A DNA stretch of 64,000 bases from Hypericum androsaemum (lineage: Eukaryota > Streptophyta > Magnoliopsida > Malpighiales > Hypericaceae), in NCBI GenBank assembly GCA_963995505.1, contig OZ023194.1, positions 9,110,428 to 9,174,427 on the forward strand. The letters run 5' to 3'. The position numbers and the translations under genes were made by a program. The notes beneath the pieces are model-generated. The model did not search any database and was not told the origin of the DNA. It was given only the letters and a program-made list of their open reading frames with translations. Of this stretch, positions 1-12,580 are shown piece after piece (the first letter of the stretch is position 1; the number at the start of each line of letters is the position of its first letter).

Positions 1-513
1 TGACAGTCCCTCTGACGAGCTTGCTCGAGAAGTGGTGGAGGCTTTGAAAACTTACTATACGATTTAGGACCAACACTGTGCATAATGAGGGTATTCCTGC
101 TTTTCCATAATGAGGGTGATAGAAATTCATCTTTCTTCCACAGAAGTATTTGATTCATAAAGCATAATGAGGGTATTCTTGCTCTTTTGACTGATGGGTC
201 TATCTCTGAGGATATGGACGTCATTATAAAGCACGCTGTCAGTTACTTTAAGGATTTATTCAATGCTCAGAGTGATTATTTGGTATTTATAGAGGGGTTA
301 GATGTGCTGGTCCCTAGGATGGTATCAGATGTGCACAATGAGGAGTTGCTTAAGTTTTTTTTGTCGGAGGAGGTCAAGGATGAAGTCTACGGTATGCAAC
401 CGAATAGTGCTTTAGGGCTTGAAGGCTTTGGGTGTCACCTTCACCGACATGTATGTCTTTTTATCCAAGCCTTATGTACATATGGATCTTCAATCACTAG
501 CCAATCATCGTGA
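1..513 (+). pseudogene. L1-type LINE ORF2 remnant (linker before reverse transcriptase)
   Basis: Broken plant L1 (non-LTR retrotransposon) ORF2. Around 118-155 a frame reads GDRNSSFFHRS, the GD-N-FFH motif that precedes the RT domain in plant LINEs. From about 190 to 440 a frame reads like the segment leading into RT and ends in EEVKDEVYGMQPNSALG, matching the family pattern EEIK-x-VF-x-M-P-x-x-APGPDG. Stop codons and frameshifts separate the pieces, and the catalytic RT core is absent. The fragment is cut by the window edge on the left and fades out after about 450. It is a dead relic, not a gene. Confidence 0.7.
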
Positions 514-691
514 CTAAGAAATGGAACAATATAATGACTTTAAAATGCCATATATGTCTATTTGGAATAGCAAACATCAATAAATGCCTGTAGTTGTAGT
601 CGATATTCATGAATAACACCCACCACAAGCTTACAAAGAGTGCCTGTAAGTTTTCATATCTGGCATATGTAAGTATTCACATTAATATCAA

Positions 692-1731
692 GGGTAAATT
701 ATCCCCTTGTCCCCGGTATTTGGTCACCCTCTCTCTCGGGTCCCTAGATTTCTGAAAATAATTTTTCCATCCCCCGTGTTTGATTTTATTATACTATCGG
801 GTCCCTCGTTGATATCATCACTCAATTTTTCATGTAAATAAATGATTTACCTTACAAAAATCAATAAAAAATTCAAAAAAATTCATCTCTTCCTCGGCCT
901 CACTGGCAACCCGCTCCCTCTTCTCCGACCTCCCCGTCCTCTCCAGCGAGGGCGGCCTCAACTCCTCAACTCCCTCAAGTGGCCTCAACTCTCTCAAATG
1001 GCCTCAACTCCTCTCCGACCTCCAGTGCTTCGTCGCTTCTGGGTGTGTTCCATCCGCCAGAACTAGGAGCAAGGTTAGGCAGTTGGGCTTTCGTCGTTGA
1101 CTGCGGTGAACCCTTTAAAGAAGATGACCCCTCTGGTCATCGACTGTGGTAAACCCTTTAAGAAAGATGACTCAAGCCGGGGCGAGGTCAAGGTCGGGCA
1201 GTTGGGCTCTCGTCGGTGGCAGAAAGTAGTGGACGACCTTAAATCGTCTGTTGCCCCTTAAATGTTGGGCCCCTTAATTAAAAAAATGAACTAGGGTTTC
1301 TCCAGACGATGAGCGGCGATTTGGTGGTGTGGGCCGTCGGTGAGCAGGGCTTTGCTGCCGTTGTGGCTCAGATTTGCCTCGAGAAGATGATGTACGTGTT
1401 GGTCGATTGTGATCTTAATCACCGGAGAGGAAGAGGAACCCTCATCGGTTGTTGTTTGATTTGGAACGTGTGTGGGTCTTCTTATCTTGAAGGTGAATGA
1501 AAGAACGAGATGTCGAGCCTAGTGGTGGTTATTTCTATCATTTGGTTGATTCAACCTCCGGTGTATAATAGTCATTTCATGATTAAAAATGAATAAATTG
1601 AGTGCTGACGTCAGCCAGGGACCCGAGAGTATAATAAAATCAAGCATGGGGGACTGCAAAATTATTTTAAAAAACTCAGGGACTCGAGAGGGAGGATGAC
1701 CAAATACCAGGGACAAGGGGATAATTTAGCC
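692..1731. mobile_element. Mutator-like TIR element, non-autonomous (copy 1)
   Basis: A 1040-bp element with inverted ends of about 120 bp: the left end starts GGGTAAATTATCCCC and the right end, reverse-complemented, starts GGCTAAATTATCCCC. It is flanked by a perfect 9-bp direct repeat, TAATATCAA, at 683-691 and 1732-1740; 9 bp is the usual Mutator-superfamily target duplication. The interior has no transposase. It contains a C-rich proline/leucine-coding stretch (880-1070) and a short frame from ATG 1309 to 1500, which could be cargo captured from host genes, although I cannot identify the donor. The right TIR holds the palindrome GCTGACGTCAGC at 1604-1615. Confidence 0.85.
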
Positions 1732-1966
1732 TAATATCAATGATCGTCAGTGTTCTATAACAATCAACTTCAAAATTCCTATCACTAGCTAGAGTTGCAA
1801 AAATAATTATCGACTCCCAACTTTATGCGATCTAATAATTTCCTGATGTTGGGACATATGCTTCATCAACTTCCTCCTAATCTACACTAACAACATAGCC
1901 AAAATTGGCTTGTTACTCCAATATAATATTACCAAATTGAATGACTCATTGATATTATTCAATATT

Positions 1967-2150
1967 AAATCTGTCTTGATCTGTGTACTGAAATAATTTC
2001 TGGACAAGTTAGTTTAGCCATTATAAAATCTGTCTTGATCTGTGTACTGAAATGACTTCTGGACAAGCTAGTTTAGCCATTATAAAATTTATCTTGATCT
2101 ATGTACTGAAATGACTCTGGACAAGCTAGTCTTGATATTGTTCATTATTA
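1967..2150. repeat. Tandem repeat, about 3 x 59 bp
   Basis: Three consecutive copies of a unit beginning AAATCTGTCTTGATCTGTG start near 1967, 2026 and 2085, a 59-bp period; the third is more diverged and trails off near 2150. No coding function is visible. The remaining DNA from 1741 to 2673 shows no recognisable gene. Confidence 0.75.
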
Positions 2151-2682
2151 AATTTATCTTAATCTGTCAGGACAAGTTGAGGGAGGTGTTGTCTGGGGTT
2201 TAATATTGTCAGTCGGGAGAAGAACGACTGTCGAATAAGTTAGAAGAGGATCGGGAGCTTAAGATTGTGAGCCGGGAGGAGCAGATCTGCTTAGACTTAG
2301 GGTTGTGACTCATGGAGGAGAATGAAGAGTCATGTAGTAGTAGAAAAAGTTAGAGAATTTGGCAATTTGGAATGAGTAAAAAATTCAGAATAAAGAGATG
2401 CGAAAGAGACAGGATAATAAGGAGTGGGAGAGTCGGTATGTGGACAATCGAGAGTCGTCTCAGATATTTTGTAATATTTAAATGAGTTTTTTAAATAATA
2501 TAAACGAAGCAAGAATTGTTTGATACTGTTACATGTCATCATCCACATGTATTGGTTTAACTACATTGTCAAGGTCCTCTTAGTAAAAATAATTGGAAAA
2601 TTGACTATTTTATGCATTTTAAGTCACAAAAAACTAAAGAACGACGATATGGCACTAAGCTGAATTTTTCCTATAAAATATT

Positions 2683-3800
2683 GGATAAATGATCCCCTTG
2701 GTGTTTGGTCATCCTCCCCTGGGGTCCCTGGATTTTTGAAAATAATTTTACCGTCCCTCGTCTTTGGTTTTAGAAACTCTTAGGTTTTTGGTGTCAAAAT
2801 ATGTAATTTTCTCCGGTGAATTCCTACTTGAAAAGACCAAAATGTTCCTCCCACTTAAAAAATAAAAAAAACTTTTTCTCCTTCTACCTTCACCTCCTTC
2901 TTCCTCCCACTTCATCTTCTTCCTCCCATTTTCAAAAAAAAAAATTCAAACTCAAATCTTCATAATGCTAATCAAAATTAGTTAAAGAATCAAAACTTGA
3001 AAATTTCTAATTTTGAAAAATTCTAATTCAAATTAGAAATTGAAATTTAAAAACTAAGAATATTAGGGTTTCTAATTGTATTGGAACCATCATGAAGGGG
3101 GCCTGGAGAAGTCGTTTCTTAAATTTGTTAGACATAGATTCCAATTGTAATCGGTTCTTAGCAGCCCAACGATTCCATGCTTGGTCATGGGAGAAGAAAT
3201 TAGAGAAGAAGAAGAAATTAAAAACCCAATCACAGGTAGATGATGAAGAGGAGAAAGCTAAATTCAGATCTGGAAATTCAAGAATTAAAACAAGAAAAGA
3301 AAAGGGAATGAGGAGGTGGAGAATCGGAGAACAAATTAAAAAAATCAATTAAACATCCAGAGAAGAAGAACAAGTAGAGGAGAAAACTAGGTAGATGATG
3401 AACTACGTTTTTTGATGTTGGATTTTTTTGATTTTTGAAGCAGCTGCTTCTGCCGAGGAACTGGGTTTTTGAAGCAGAGGTGGATGTTGGATTTTTAGAT
3501 TGAGTTTGAGTTTTAGTTCTAGCAACCCACAAATTTGTTTTGATATTTATTGGGTTTGAGTTTTAGTTAAAAGTTGGAGGAAGAAGATGGAGTAGGGAAG
3601 GAAGAGATTTTTTATTTTTAAGTGGGAGGGGCATTTTAGTATTTTTCAAGTGGGAGTTCGCCGGAGAAAATGTCAAACTCTGGTACCAGGGACCCGAGAG
3701 TTTCTAAAACAAAAAACGAGGGACGTTAAAATTATTTTTAGAAACCTAAGGACCCAGAAAGAGTATGACCAAATACTAGAGATAATGGGGTAATTTACCC
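2683..3800. mobile_element. Mutator-like TIR element, non-autonomous (copy 2)
   Basis: A 1118-bp relative of the 692-1731 element. Its ends are inverted over about 120 bp (left GGATAAATGATCCCC; right reverse complement GGGTAAATTACCCCA) and share the internal motif TATTTGGTCA followed by alternating CCCT/TCGGG blocks. Flanks at 2674-2682 (TAAAATATT) and 3801-3809 (AAAAATATT) agree at 8 of 9 positions, a plausible target duplication. The interior is purine/pyrimidine-biased, with short overlapping frames on both strands but nothing recognisable. Confidence 0.75.
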
Positions 3801-3899
3801 AAAAATATTTTACTGATTAAGTTATGTTACAGAATAACTTCTTACTTTTCATCTCTCTTCTTTGAAAGGAACTTGTATTTTGGTTAAGTAGGAAAAAAA

Positions 3900-4945
3900 A
3901 CTTACGGGCAGGGTTCTTACTATTTTAAAAATTATTTTATCGTATTCGCTATTCGTTATTTAAATATTGGTATCGGATCCCTAGCTGACGTCAGCAGTCA
4001 AATTTTTTTTTGTCACATGAATTGACCTTTATATCCTTAAAAAAATTCACATTCTTCAACTTTGGAACATCAAGAACAATCCAAAAAATACTCAGATTTC
4101 AAGAACACCTATCATTACCCACTCACAACATAATTTTCACTAGAACACCAACCTTATTTCTCTGTAATATCTTGAAACAACCAAGATTAAACTAGATTTG
4201 AGAAGGTTGATCTTCTACTCGCAGTAATCCTTGCCCTTTGTCATCGTCTTCTGCTTCACCAAAATCAAACAAGATCAAATCACTAACAATGGACAAAAGC
4301 ACAAAAATTAGGGTTTCCGTGCTCCTAAAACCCTAAGGCGAAATCCAACAGAGCATAACAGATAGCAGACCTCGACGAAGTAGCCGGTGCTGACATTGAC
4401 GAGCACTTTGTCGGCGTCGTCGAGGACTCCGAGAACGTAGAGCGATGAGTGAGCGGGACAAGCCTTTTCTTCCTTGGAAACCACTAAAAAATAACTCCAG
4501 AGATTCATTCGTTAGAATAAAAATATAAAAAAGGCGACGAGGAAATCAACGAGCCCTGGGGGCGGAGGGAGTGGTCGTGGAGGGCAGAGGAGGCAAGGTC
4601 GAGGCGAGCGGTGAGGGTCGGCGGTTACCCACTCGGATGTGCAGCCGCGAAAATGTCAAAGCGAGGTCGCGGAGGGTCGGCATTGAACAAGTTCATAATG
4701 TCGTTTAGTCTGCCAATTGGGTGACGGTGAACTATGCAGACATTGTCATAATTACAGAGGTGATTTTTTGTGTGTAAGGGCATAAATGTTATTTCGCATG
4801 ATAAAATAAAAAATGAGCACTGACGTCAGCCAAAGACCGAGACCAACATTTAAAACAAAAAGCGAGAACGATAAAATAATTTTTTAAATAGCAAAGACCC
4901 TTTTCGTAATTATGACATAGACTAAAGACTTGAGAATAATTTGCC
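3900..4945. mobile_element. Mutator-like TIR element carrying a captured host exon (copy 3)
   Basis: The arms at about 3912-3998 and 4817-4900 are inverted repeats with shared blocks such as AAAAATTATTTTATCG and TGACGTCAGC. The right outer end finishes near 4945; the left outer end is diverged, so its boundary is approximate and I found no target duplication. The interior carries a piece of a prefoldin subunit 5 gene (separate entry), which makes it a Pack-MULE-like element. Its right end lies only about 170 bp upstream of the TATA box of the MOS1-like gene. Confidence 0.7.
4371..4490 (-). pseudogene. Captured exon of prefoldin subunit 5
   Basis: On the minus strand the frame contains SLYVLGVLDDADKVLVNVST followed by GYFVE. 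This closely matches the beta-hairpin core of prefoldin subunit 5 (family pattern SLYVPG-L-DADKVLVDVGTGYFVEK). Prefoldin delivers unfolded actin and tubulin to the TRiC/CCT chaperonin. The homology stops exactly at a GAG|GTCTGC junction that looks like the donor's own exon end, and the bases that follow look like intron. Only this exon is present, with changes such as VPLT to CPAH, so it cannot make a prefoldin subunit. It lies inside the TIR element 3900-4945, which implies capture at the DNA level with intron sequence retained. Confidence 0.75.
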
Positions 4946-5117
4946 AAAAAATTTTATCTTCCCAGCCTTCCAAACGGAAATTCAAAAATTTTTTTTTTTG
5001 CCTAAACCACAAAAATCCAACGTTGAAATTGGATTAGAAAATCCGACCAAAATAAAAGGGATTAGAAAACAAAATAAAACTGAGTTCTCAATTAAGGGTT
5101 AGCTAGTCCCAAGGCCA

Positions 5118-5125
5118 TATATATA
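5118..5125 (+). promoter_or_regulatory. TATA box of the MOS1-like gene
   Basis: TATATATA followed about 30-35 bases later by CT-rich sequence, where transcription is expected to start. The leader then runs to the ATG at 5791. Confidence 0.5.
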
Positions 5126-5157
5126 CCAACACCCACCACCCCAACTTCCTATTTCCT

Positions 5158-5392
5158 CCTCTCTCTCTCTCTCTCTCTCTCCCCCCTGAAACTCCGATCT
5201 CCGAAAACCGTAAAGAGTCCGATTAAAATCGTCCCCGCCGGCTCGCCCCTCCGCCGCCGGATCTCCCTCCGACAGCTTCACAAACCCCCGCTCCCTCCCC
5301 CTTCCCATTCCCCCCCCCCCCAAAACGCCACCTTGCTCTTTCTCTCTCTATAATCCCCCCCCCCCCCCCCCCCCCCCCCTCTCTCTCTCTCT
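5158..5392 (+). repeat. (CT)n tracts and a 25-base polyC run in the 5' leader
   Basis: CT dinucleotide runs at about 5158-5180 and 5380-5393 bracket a leader that includes 12 C at 5310-5321 and about 25 C at 5355-5379. Pyrimidine-rich leaders are common in plant genes. The polyC length may be polymorphic or unreliable in the assembly. Confidence 0.8.
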
Positions 5393-5790
5393 CGCTCTAG
5401 GGTTTCGAACCGCGGTTTGTGAAAAAAGTAGAGGAATTAGGTCGCGGAAAAGGAGGAGCTTGCGTGTTCCAGGCAAGTCTGTTTCTTTTCGCTAGGGTTT
5501 CCTTGGATGAATTGGTTTTGCCCACGTTAGAATTGGAGAGAGAGGGATTAGCGCTTCGGTCCCCTGTTTTCTTGGGAATGTGTAGTGGACGTTTAGTGAC
5601 GAGTGGTGCAACGTCTCTTCTTCGGTTTTGGTTAACAAGAACAAGAATGATAATTGGAAGGGGTTATATTTCTGTTTATTTCCTTTCCTTGCGGGTTGTT
5701 AATTTGGCCTTTCCATTTCGTGATTTTAGTTGGGGCTTTTCCGGGCGAAAGTGAAGTTGGTTTGGATGATCTTGCTACCATATTTGAGCT

Positions 5791-8700
5791 ATGGCGTCGA
5801 GTATGCCGACAGGAGAGCGGAGGTAATTGCTTTCTTTTGTTGGTTTCTTCCTTTTGTTAGTTGCTCGATGCGTTTTACTTGATGCTGTTCAAGCTGTCTA
5901 AGATGTTCTTTTACTCTAGGTTTGCTATTTTGCAATGTATGAGCTTGTAGATAGATGAATAGCCTAATTCAACTATTTGGGTTGCAGATTGCATTGCCCC
6001 TGAGCTTGGGCCGTTTATTGAATTGTAATTTTGTGGCTTCTTACTTGTGAAATCTGGAGATTTTGTTTGGACGTCTATGGCACTGGTATATAAATGACTA
6101 TAATCTTGTGCTTTATCGCAGACGGGCTTCCTCAAGAAGAGGTGCTATGACAGTATTGGGCAAGGTAGCCGTTCCTAAGCCTATAAACTTACCCAGCCAG
6201 AGGTAGTTATTTCACCAATTGAGCTCTTCTTCCTTATGGTATGATGATTTATTTTGCTTATTAGATTTTCCTCTGTTTTCTGGTGTTCAAGATTAGAAAG
6301 CCATGGTCAAGACCGAGATGTTGAAATTGTACCCAAGTAAGTAACTTGACTAGAACAGTTTTTTCTTTTACCTGATTTGAGATATGCTGATTCTATTCAT
6401 GGTCATGATTTGGTTACCAGAACTTACTTTTGGCACGAAATATCAATCAATTTCCCTGCATGTGATTGACAGGGGCACTCTGAGTTGGGGCAGTAAGATA
6501 TCTTCTTCTACATCAAGTGCATGGGGCACATCTGTTCATTCGCCAAATACTGATGGCAGTACTGGTTCACCAAGCCATTTGAGTGGACGGCCTTCATCCA
6601 GTGGCAATGGAACTAGACCATCAACTGCCGGGAGTGACATAACTCATGAGCGTAGCGCAAGTGCATGGGGTCCAAGTTCAAGACCTTCTTCAGCTTCTGG
6701 ATCATTTGCATCAAACCAGCAATCTCTTGTTTCTCTGCGTCCACACAGTGCAGAAACCAGACTAGGTAGCTCGCAGTTATCCCGGTTTGCTGAATCAGTT
6801 TCTGATAACGCAACAGCCTGGGGTGCTGGAGCCACTGGTAATTCGGTACGGTTCTTAAATTACCGTGATATGATCTTTTGATTTTGGTAAAAAGGTGCAA
6901 TTTGAGTAACTAAGCTTGGTTCTATTTGCATATGGTTGAATGATTGAGTGTTTGGGTATGCATGTATGCTTGTGTCTTGTAAGACCATATATTTAAGTTC
7001 GGATGGATTTTTTGTGTGGACTTGTACTAATTCAAACGGAGTAATATTCTTAGGACATGGTTCTGATATGGAGCTTTTGCTTGTGCATGGATTGAAGTAA
7101 GGGCTCCCATGCCCTTTCTATGCTTTTGTGTCTGAATAGAACAAAACAGGGATCCTATCCGCTGATGATGCCTATTTAAGTTGATGCATATTTTTTTCTC
7201 TCATCTTGATGTGGAGGTCAAATTTGGACTTACTCCGGATGGCAACTGTGCCAATTTGATGTCCAATTATCAAAAGAAAAGCTAACAAGCCTTCAAAACT
7301 ATTTGACCAACTTTTTACATGCTGATGTGGCAGGCTGATTTTTGCTGCATTTGTTATGTTTTCTAAGGCTCTACTACTCAGACATCTACAAATGGCATAA
7401 ATTCTTCTGATCTTTTTACCTGGCTGTGCATCCTTTTGTCAGCCTGCATTTCCAGTGGCATTTTCTCATTTCCCTGCTGTTTATATGGTTTCTACGGGTG
7501 GCACAACTAAATTTATATGAGATGATAACTCTATCAGAACTGTAGTTATAGAATGTTACTGGCTTGGATTTCTTTTACATTCTAGTTCGATATGGACTTC
7601 ATCCACCAGACATCTTTATTTTCCTTTTCCTTTTGCTTTCTGCTGTGCTCTTTCTAACAGGTTTTAGGTTGCAATAATTTTGCATGACCTTTTTAATCCT
7701 TAGGTGATATCTGTTTTATTTTGCAGGGGACAACATCATCATCGAAGAATGACAGGTTTCCTCTGACATCTGGGGACTTTCCAACCCTTGGTTTAGACAA
7801 GGAAAGTTCTGGAAGAAACATCGAGAATCAAGGTTCAGTGCTGTCTGAATCTCAAAAGAGAATTCAATGGTTCTTTGTTAGTGACTGTACAATAATTTTC
7901 TTGATAACAATAAACATCAAACAATTTTTTGTTAACTTTTGTCTTAATATAATGGATCATCTTCAAGATGGCACGATACTGTATCTTAATGAAACTTGTC
8001 TGAGAAAAAAAGCTCCTATCATTTCTGCTTTTGCTCTTCTACTCTTCTCTTTCCTGCTTACCATCCTGTTTTGCAGATTGTGGCCCTCAAGGCCGTCCTG
8101 GCTCATCTTCTGGTGGTGGACCACCCAGGAAAGAGGATTTTGGGAACTCCGTAGGTCTGTACATGCAACACACTACCCTTTTTTAAAATTGGAGCCACAA
8201 ATTAATATCCGTATCTCCTATGTGTCATGCTTCTCATAATTTAGTGATTTTAATTGATTGCCCATCTCCAACAAAATGTACCAATAAACAAACAGGTTCT
8301 TTCCTTTCAGGTGATTTCCATTTGCACGGAAATGCTAGAAGTGGAAATTCAAATTCTTGGAGAAGGGAAACCCAACCTTATGGCGAAGATGGAGCCAGGC
8401 CTAGCATTGATAAATGGCATGCAGAACCACAACCATATATGAATTCCAGTATTCCACCACAGCATTATGATGCTTGGCGTGGTCCTCCTGTTAACAATCA
8501 TCCAGGTGGTGTTTGGTATAGAGGACATCCAGGAGGACCCCCCTTTGGACCCGGGGGCTTTCCGATGGAACCATACCCTTGTTACCGGCCACAAGGGCCC
8601 CCTCCCGCTCTTGCGAACCCGCAAGCAGGGACTGGACCCAGGGGACCCCATCCCAAAAATGGAGATTTTTATAGGCCTCACATGCATGATGCTTTTATTC

Positions 8701-11700
8701 GTCCTGGCATGCCAATGAGGCCTGGATTTTACCCTGGACCAGGTCCTTGTGATGCTTATTATGGTCCTCCCTTGGGCTATGCAAATCCTAATGAACGAGA
8801 AATTTCATCCATGGGAATGACTGTGGGTCCTTCTGCTTACAACTTGTTTTCAGGTCCAAATGCCTCTGATATGGGCAATTCTGACATATTAGGTGGGTAT
8901 GCTCCAAGCAGTAAAGCAATGACTCTGGAACAAATGGAATCTGGACGCAGTCACGAGACTCGAGCTCATGATGTTAGATCTCACGAATCCCGAACTCACT
9001 ATGCCCGCACTCACGATGCCCGCCCTCGTGATGCTCGCACTCATGAAGCTCGAACTTACGATGCTCACCCACATGGTAGACAGGAAAAAGTTCTTTTGAA
9101 GAAATATGATTGCTGGGAGGACCAAGATGAGCAAAAGAAGCAGGAGAATATCAACTCTTATTCTTCACACACTGGAGAAGATGATCGGAAAGAGCATTCT
9201 TCCACTGAGAGAAGCTGGAATGTGGATCGCAATAGGGATGGGGGGACAGATAGTCGAAAAGTGGCACATGGTGGAGGAGGTTCATGGGACTTGAATGTCC
9301 AAAGGGAGCTGCCTGTGAAACCCAAATCTCCGGCAAGTCTCGGAAACTCGAAAGGAGATGTCAATTCTCTCAGGAGACTGGATACTGAAAAACTTGGCCC
9401 TCCTCAAGTGCCTGAAGTCTTGGCAGCTCCTAGGAATCCTATTAGTCTTATACAGAAAATTGAAGGGTTAAATGCGAAGGTTCGAGTGACTGATGTATTA
9501 CAAGATGTTGAGTTTCTGTCTGGAAGGGAGGAGCAGAAGAATATCCTGCATGTTGGTGAGTCTAAGACAAACACTCATGGAAAGGGAGCCGACAGTGGTC
9601 CGTTATCTCATGAAACTCACCAGAACCATATTTATCCTGGTGATAGAAGTGGTGATTCTGCAGTTGCCAGTGAAACAGCCAGTTTCAGGTTGGTGTTTTC
9701 CCGACTCTTTTTGTTGTTAATAACTGTGGTTCATTGTTGGGAGCTTGGCTAAAATGCAGTTTCGCAGGAAATCCAATCGAAGCATGCATGGTAGAGCTGA
9801 TCATCATAGCAGAGGAAGACTTGGTACCAAAGAGGATGATGGATGGCATGAAAGATCTCGATTTACAAACTTAGCAGCTGGATCTACGATAGACATTGGA
9901 AATTCTGATAGTCATGGTGAAGACCGAACAACTGTTGAAGCCATTATAGAGGATGTTGAAAGCTCCTCTTTGCACTCTCGAGATAAGGTTGAGGGAGTAC
10001 TTTCACCACCTGTAGCTGATCTTAGTGATACCCAGTTGCAGGTAACATTGTTTTAACTTCTATTTATTTGACCATCCGATGTTCTTGTCTAACCTACCTA
10101 TCTATAATCAGCGCGCGACAATGCTTGAGCTTGCCAAGCTACGACTTCAACAACGGGAGAAGGAAGAGGAAGAGAGAGCAAGAGATCAGAAGGCCAAGGC
10201 TCTTGCAAAATTGGAAGAACTGAACAGGCGCACACAAGGAGTGGAATCAGCTCAGAAGATGGAAAATGCTTCTTCGACCCCCAATCAAAATAAGCAAGAA
10301 GGACGATTGTGTAGTATCCAAACAACTTTGGCTGCTGGTAATGCTAAAGCTTCTGGCTCTGTTTTGGGACCCAAACCTAATTCAGTTGTGCTAGGTGGCG
10401 AAACCAATCCAAATAGGCTGGAAAAATCTCGTAGTTCGTCCAGTGAGGGTTTGCTGGAGACACCAAAGATAGTCAAGAAGGAACATGTTTCAGTCCAAGA
10501 ACAGTCAAAGAAGTTGCATGTTAAAAGTGATGTTTTACACCATGGTAGTAGTCCACATATTTATGACAAGGTTGTGCCTCAGCAGAAAGGGACCAGCCAT
10601 GTGCAAAAGCAGAATATGCCCTTGGAGAAAAAATCAGTGGATAAATTGGAATCTTCCTCTGTTGCAAGCAATACTACAGTTTATTTTGGTGGTGTAGCTG
10701 TTGAAATTTCTTCTATGGGTGACACCGGTTCACTCGTCAGTGCAGCTGTCATGACGGAGACTTTGGTACAACAGGAAAAGAACTGGGGCGGAAAGGACAA
10801 GCTAAAGTTGCAGGAGACATCAGCTAACGTGGCATCTGCATCAGGCATATCAGAAGATAAAAGCAAATCGCCTGACTCAACTGCTCAAAAACATCATGTT
10901 GAAAGTGTTCAATTGAGGACTCTGAAAGGTGCTGTGAATACTCCCTCAGTGCAACCGAACACTGATTCCAAGAGTGCAAATCAGTCCTTGGAGCAGCGTG
11001 CACTGTCACCAAATGATGATGCCCATGGCAGGGTTAATAATAATCGGAAATCTCTGCAGTCAAAGAGGATCCCTAAAAATCCTATAGCTAATAGAGCAAC
11101 TGAGAAGTTGCATGGTTCTGATTCTGTTGTTTGGGCACCTGTTCGCCCACAGAATAAAGCAGAAGTCTCTGACGATGTTGGTCAAAAGAACATCGTTGAT
11201 GATCCAAGTCCATCAATTAAGAATGATCAGCAGGTACAAAGAAACAAGCGAACAGAAATGGAGAGATACATTCCAAAACATTGTGCTCAAGAAGTAGCAC
11301 ATAACAGCCGTCAAGCTGCAGTTCCTCTGATCAATCAGGTTTCACAGGATGTGAAGGTTAGGAAATCTTATCTCCCAAAAGAAGATATTGTTGTAGGATC
11401 TGAAGTTGGAGTCTTGGATACTGAAAGTTCGCAAAATTATTCCACAACTGCTGGAAAAGTGGTTTCTTCAATGGAGTTTAAAGATGTGGATGGTAAGCTT
11501 TCTAAACCTGGAAAAACTTATGGACCAGGGCGTAAAAGGGGTCCAGCAGAATCAACAGGGTCTTTCCATTTGGACCATGGCAAGAATCTTATTAAGTTAA
11601 CTGAGCATCCCGAATCCCAGGGGTTTGATGTAATTTCTGGGAAAGAACAATCCCAATCTGCTGATGAGTGGAATGCTTCTGATGATTGGAACACGCCTGA

Positions 11701-12580
11701 AACTCCTATTGCCCCAGCACCCGTTCTTGTGGTAAATGATTTAGGGGGTACAGCCACCAGAGGGAAGATGCAACCGTTCAGAGGACAGAAAAGTGCAGGA
11801 TACATTCGTGATTCTGATGATAAGAGAATTAATGGTGGGGACAGTGGAAAAAGGTCTGGCCAATCTCCAGCTGTTGAATTGTATCAAGTGGAGACAATGG
11901 CAATTCCAAAAGAAAGGCGTGTTGTTGGAGATCAATCACTACGTCACTGGCAACCGAAGGCTCATGTTCCAGCATCTAACCAGCGAGAAAGCAGATCAAG
12001 TGGCACTCAGAATGTAGTTAATGAAATGAGCCTGTCTGGTGGCAAGGATTTCATCCAGCTGCCCTCTCAATCAGAAATGGAGCATATTGTGACACAGCAG
12101 CACAGACACGAGCAATCTCTATCTCAAGAAATCGAGCATCAAGAGCCTAGGAGGGAAAGGAAAAGTACATCACAAAAAGGTCGCCTTGGTAAGCTCGGGG
12201 AATCCTCTGCCCTATCAAATATGGATAATCAACATGAGCAACACGTGCAATCGGGGTTGCACAAAAGGACCAGCCAAAATAGCCGCTTTCTTGGGGGACA
12301 AGACTCACACAAAGATTGGGGGGGACCTGGGAAGGATTACAGGCAAAATAATGCTTCAGTAAACCGGGAAAGATACAGACATAACCCCCCGCAGTATGAG
12401 TACCAGCCAGTTGGATCACAAAATAACAGCGAAGAAAACGTTCAGGAACCTCCAAGAGATGGTTTGCAGAATTCTAGTTCAAGGTCGAAGGAGAGGAATC
12501 CAAGTCACTCAAGGCGTGGGGCAGGGCACTTCCACGGACGCCATTCAGGAAGTATTCAAGTGGATGCCAATGATAAGTAG
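5791..12580 (+). CDS. MOS1: MODIFIER OF SNC1 1-like protein (BAT2 N-terminal domain)
   Basis: Nine coding exons: 5791-5822, 6122-6202, 6292-6336, 6473-6845, 7727-7832, 8077-8154, 8311-9688, 9768-10041, 10112-12580. All joins are GT-AG and total 4836 nt, giving 1611 aa, somewhat longer than I recall for Arabidopsis MOS1 (about 1400). The N-terminus shows the BAT2 signature (VAVPKPINLPSQRLE, then VEIVPKGTLSWGSK). Next come Ser/Gly-rich, Pro/Gly-rich (residues about 265-400) and His-Asp-Ala-Arg repeat segments (about 450-494), and a charged coiled coil (about 790-830, LELAKLRLQQREKEEEERA); the C-terminus is Arg/Ser/Gly-rich. In Arabidopsis, MOS1 acts in the nucleus and tunes expression of the immune receptor gene SNC1. 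No catalytic domain is visible. The family call is firm; the exact function here is inferred. Confidence 0.9.
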
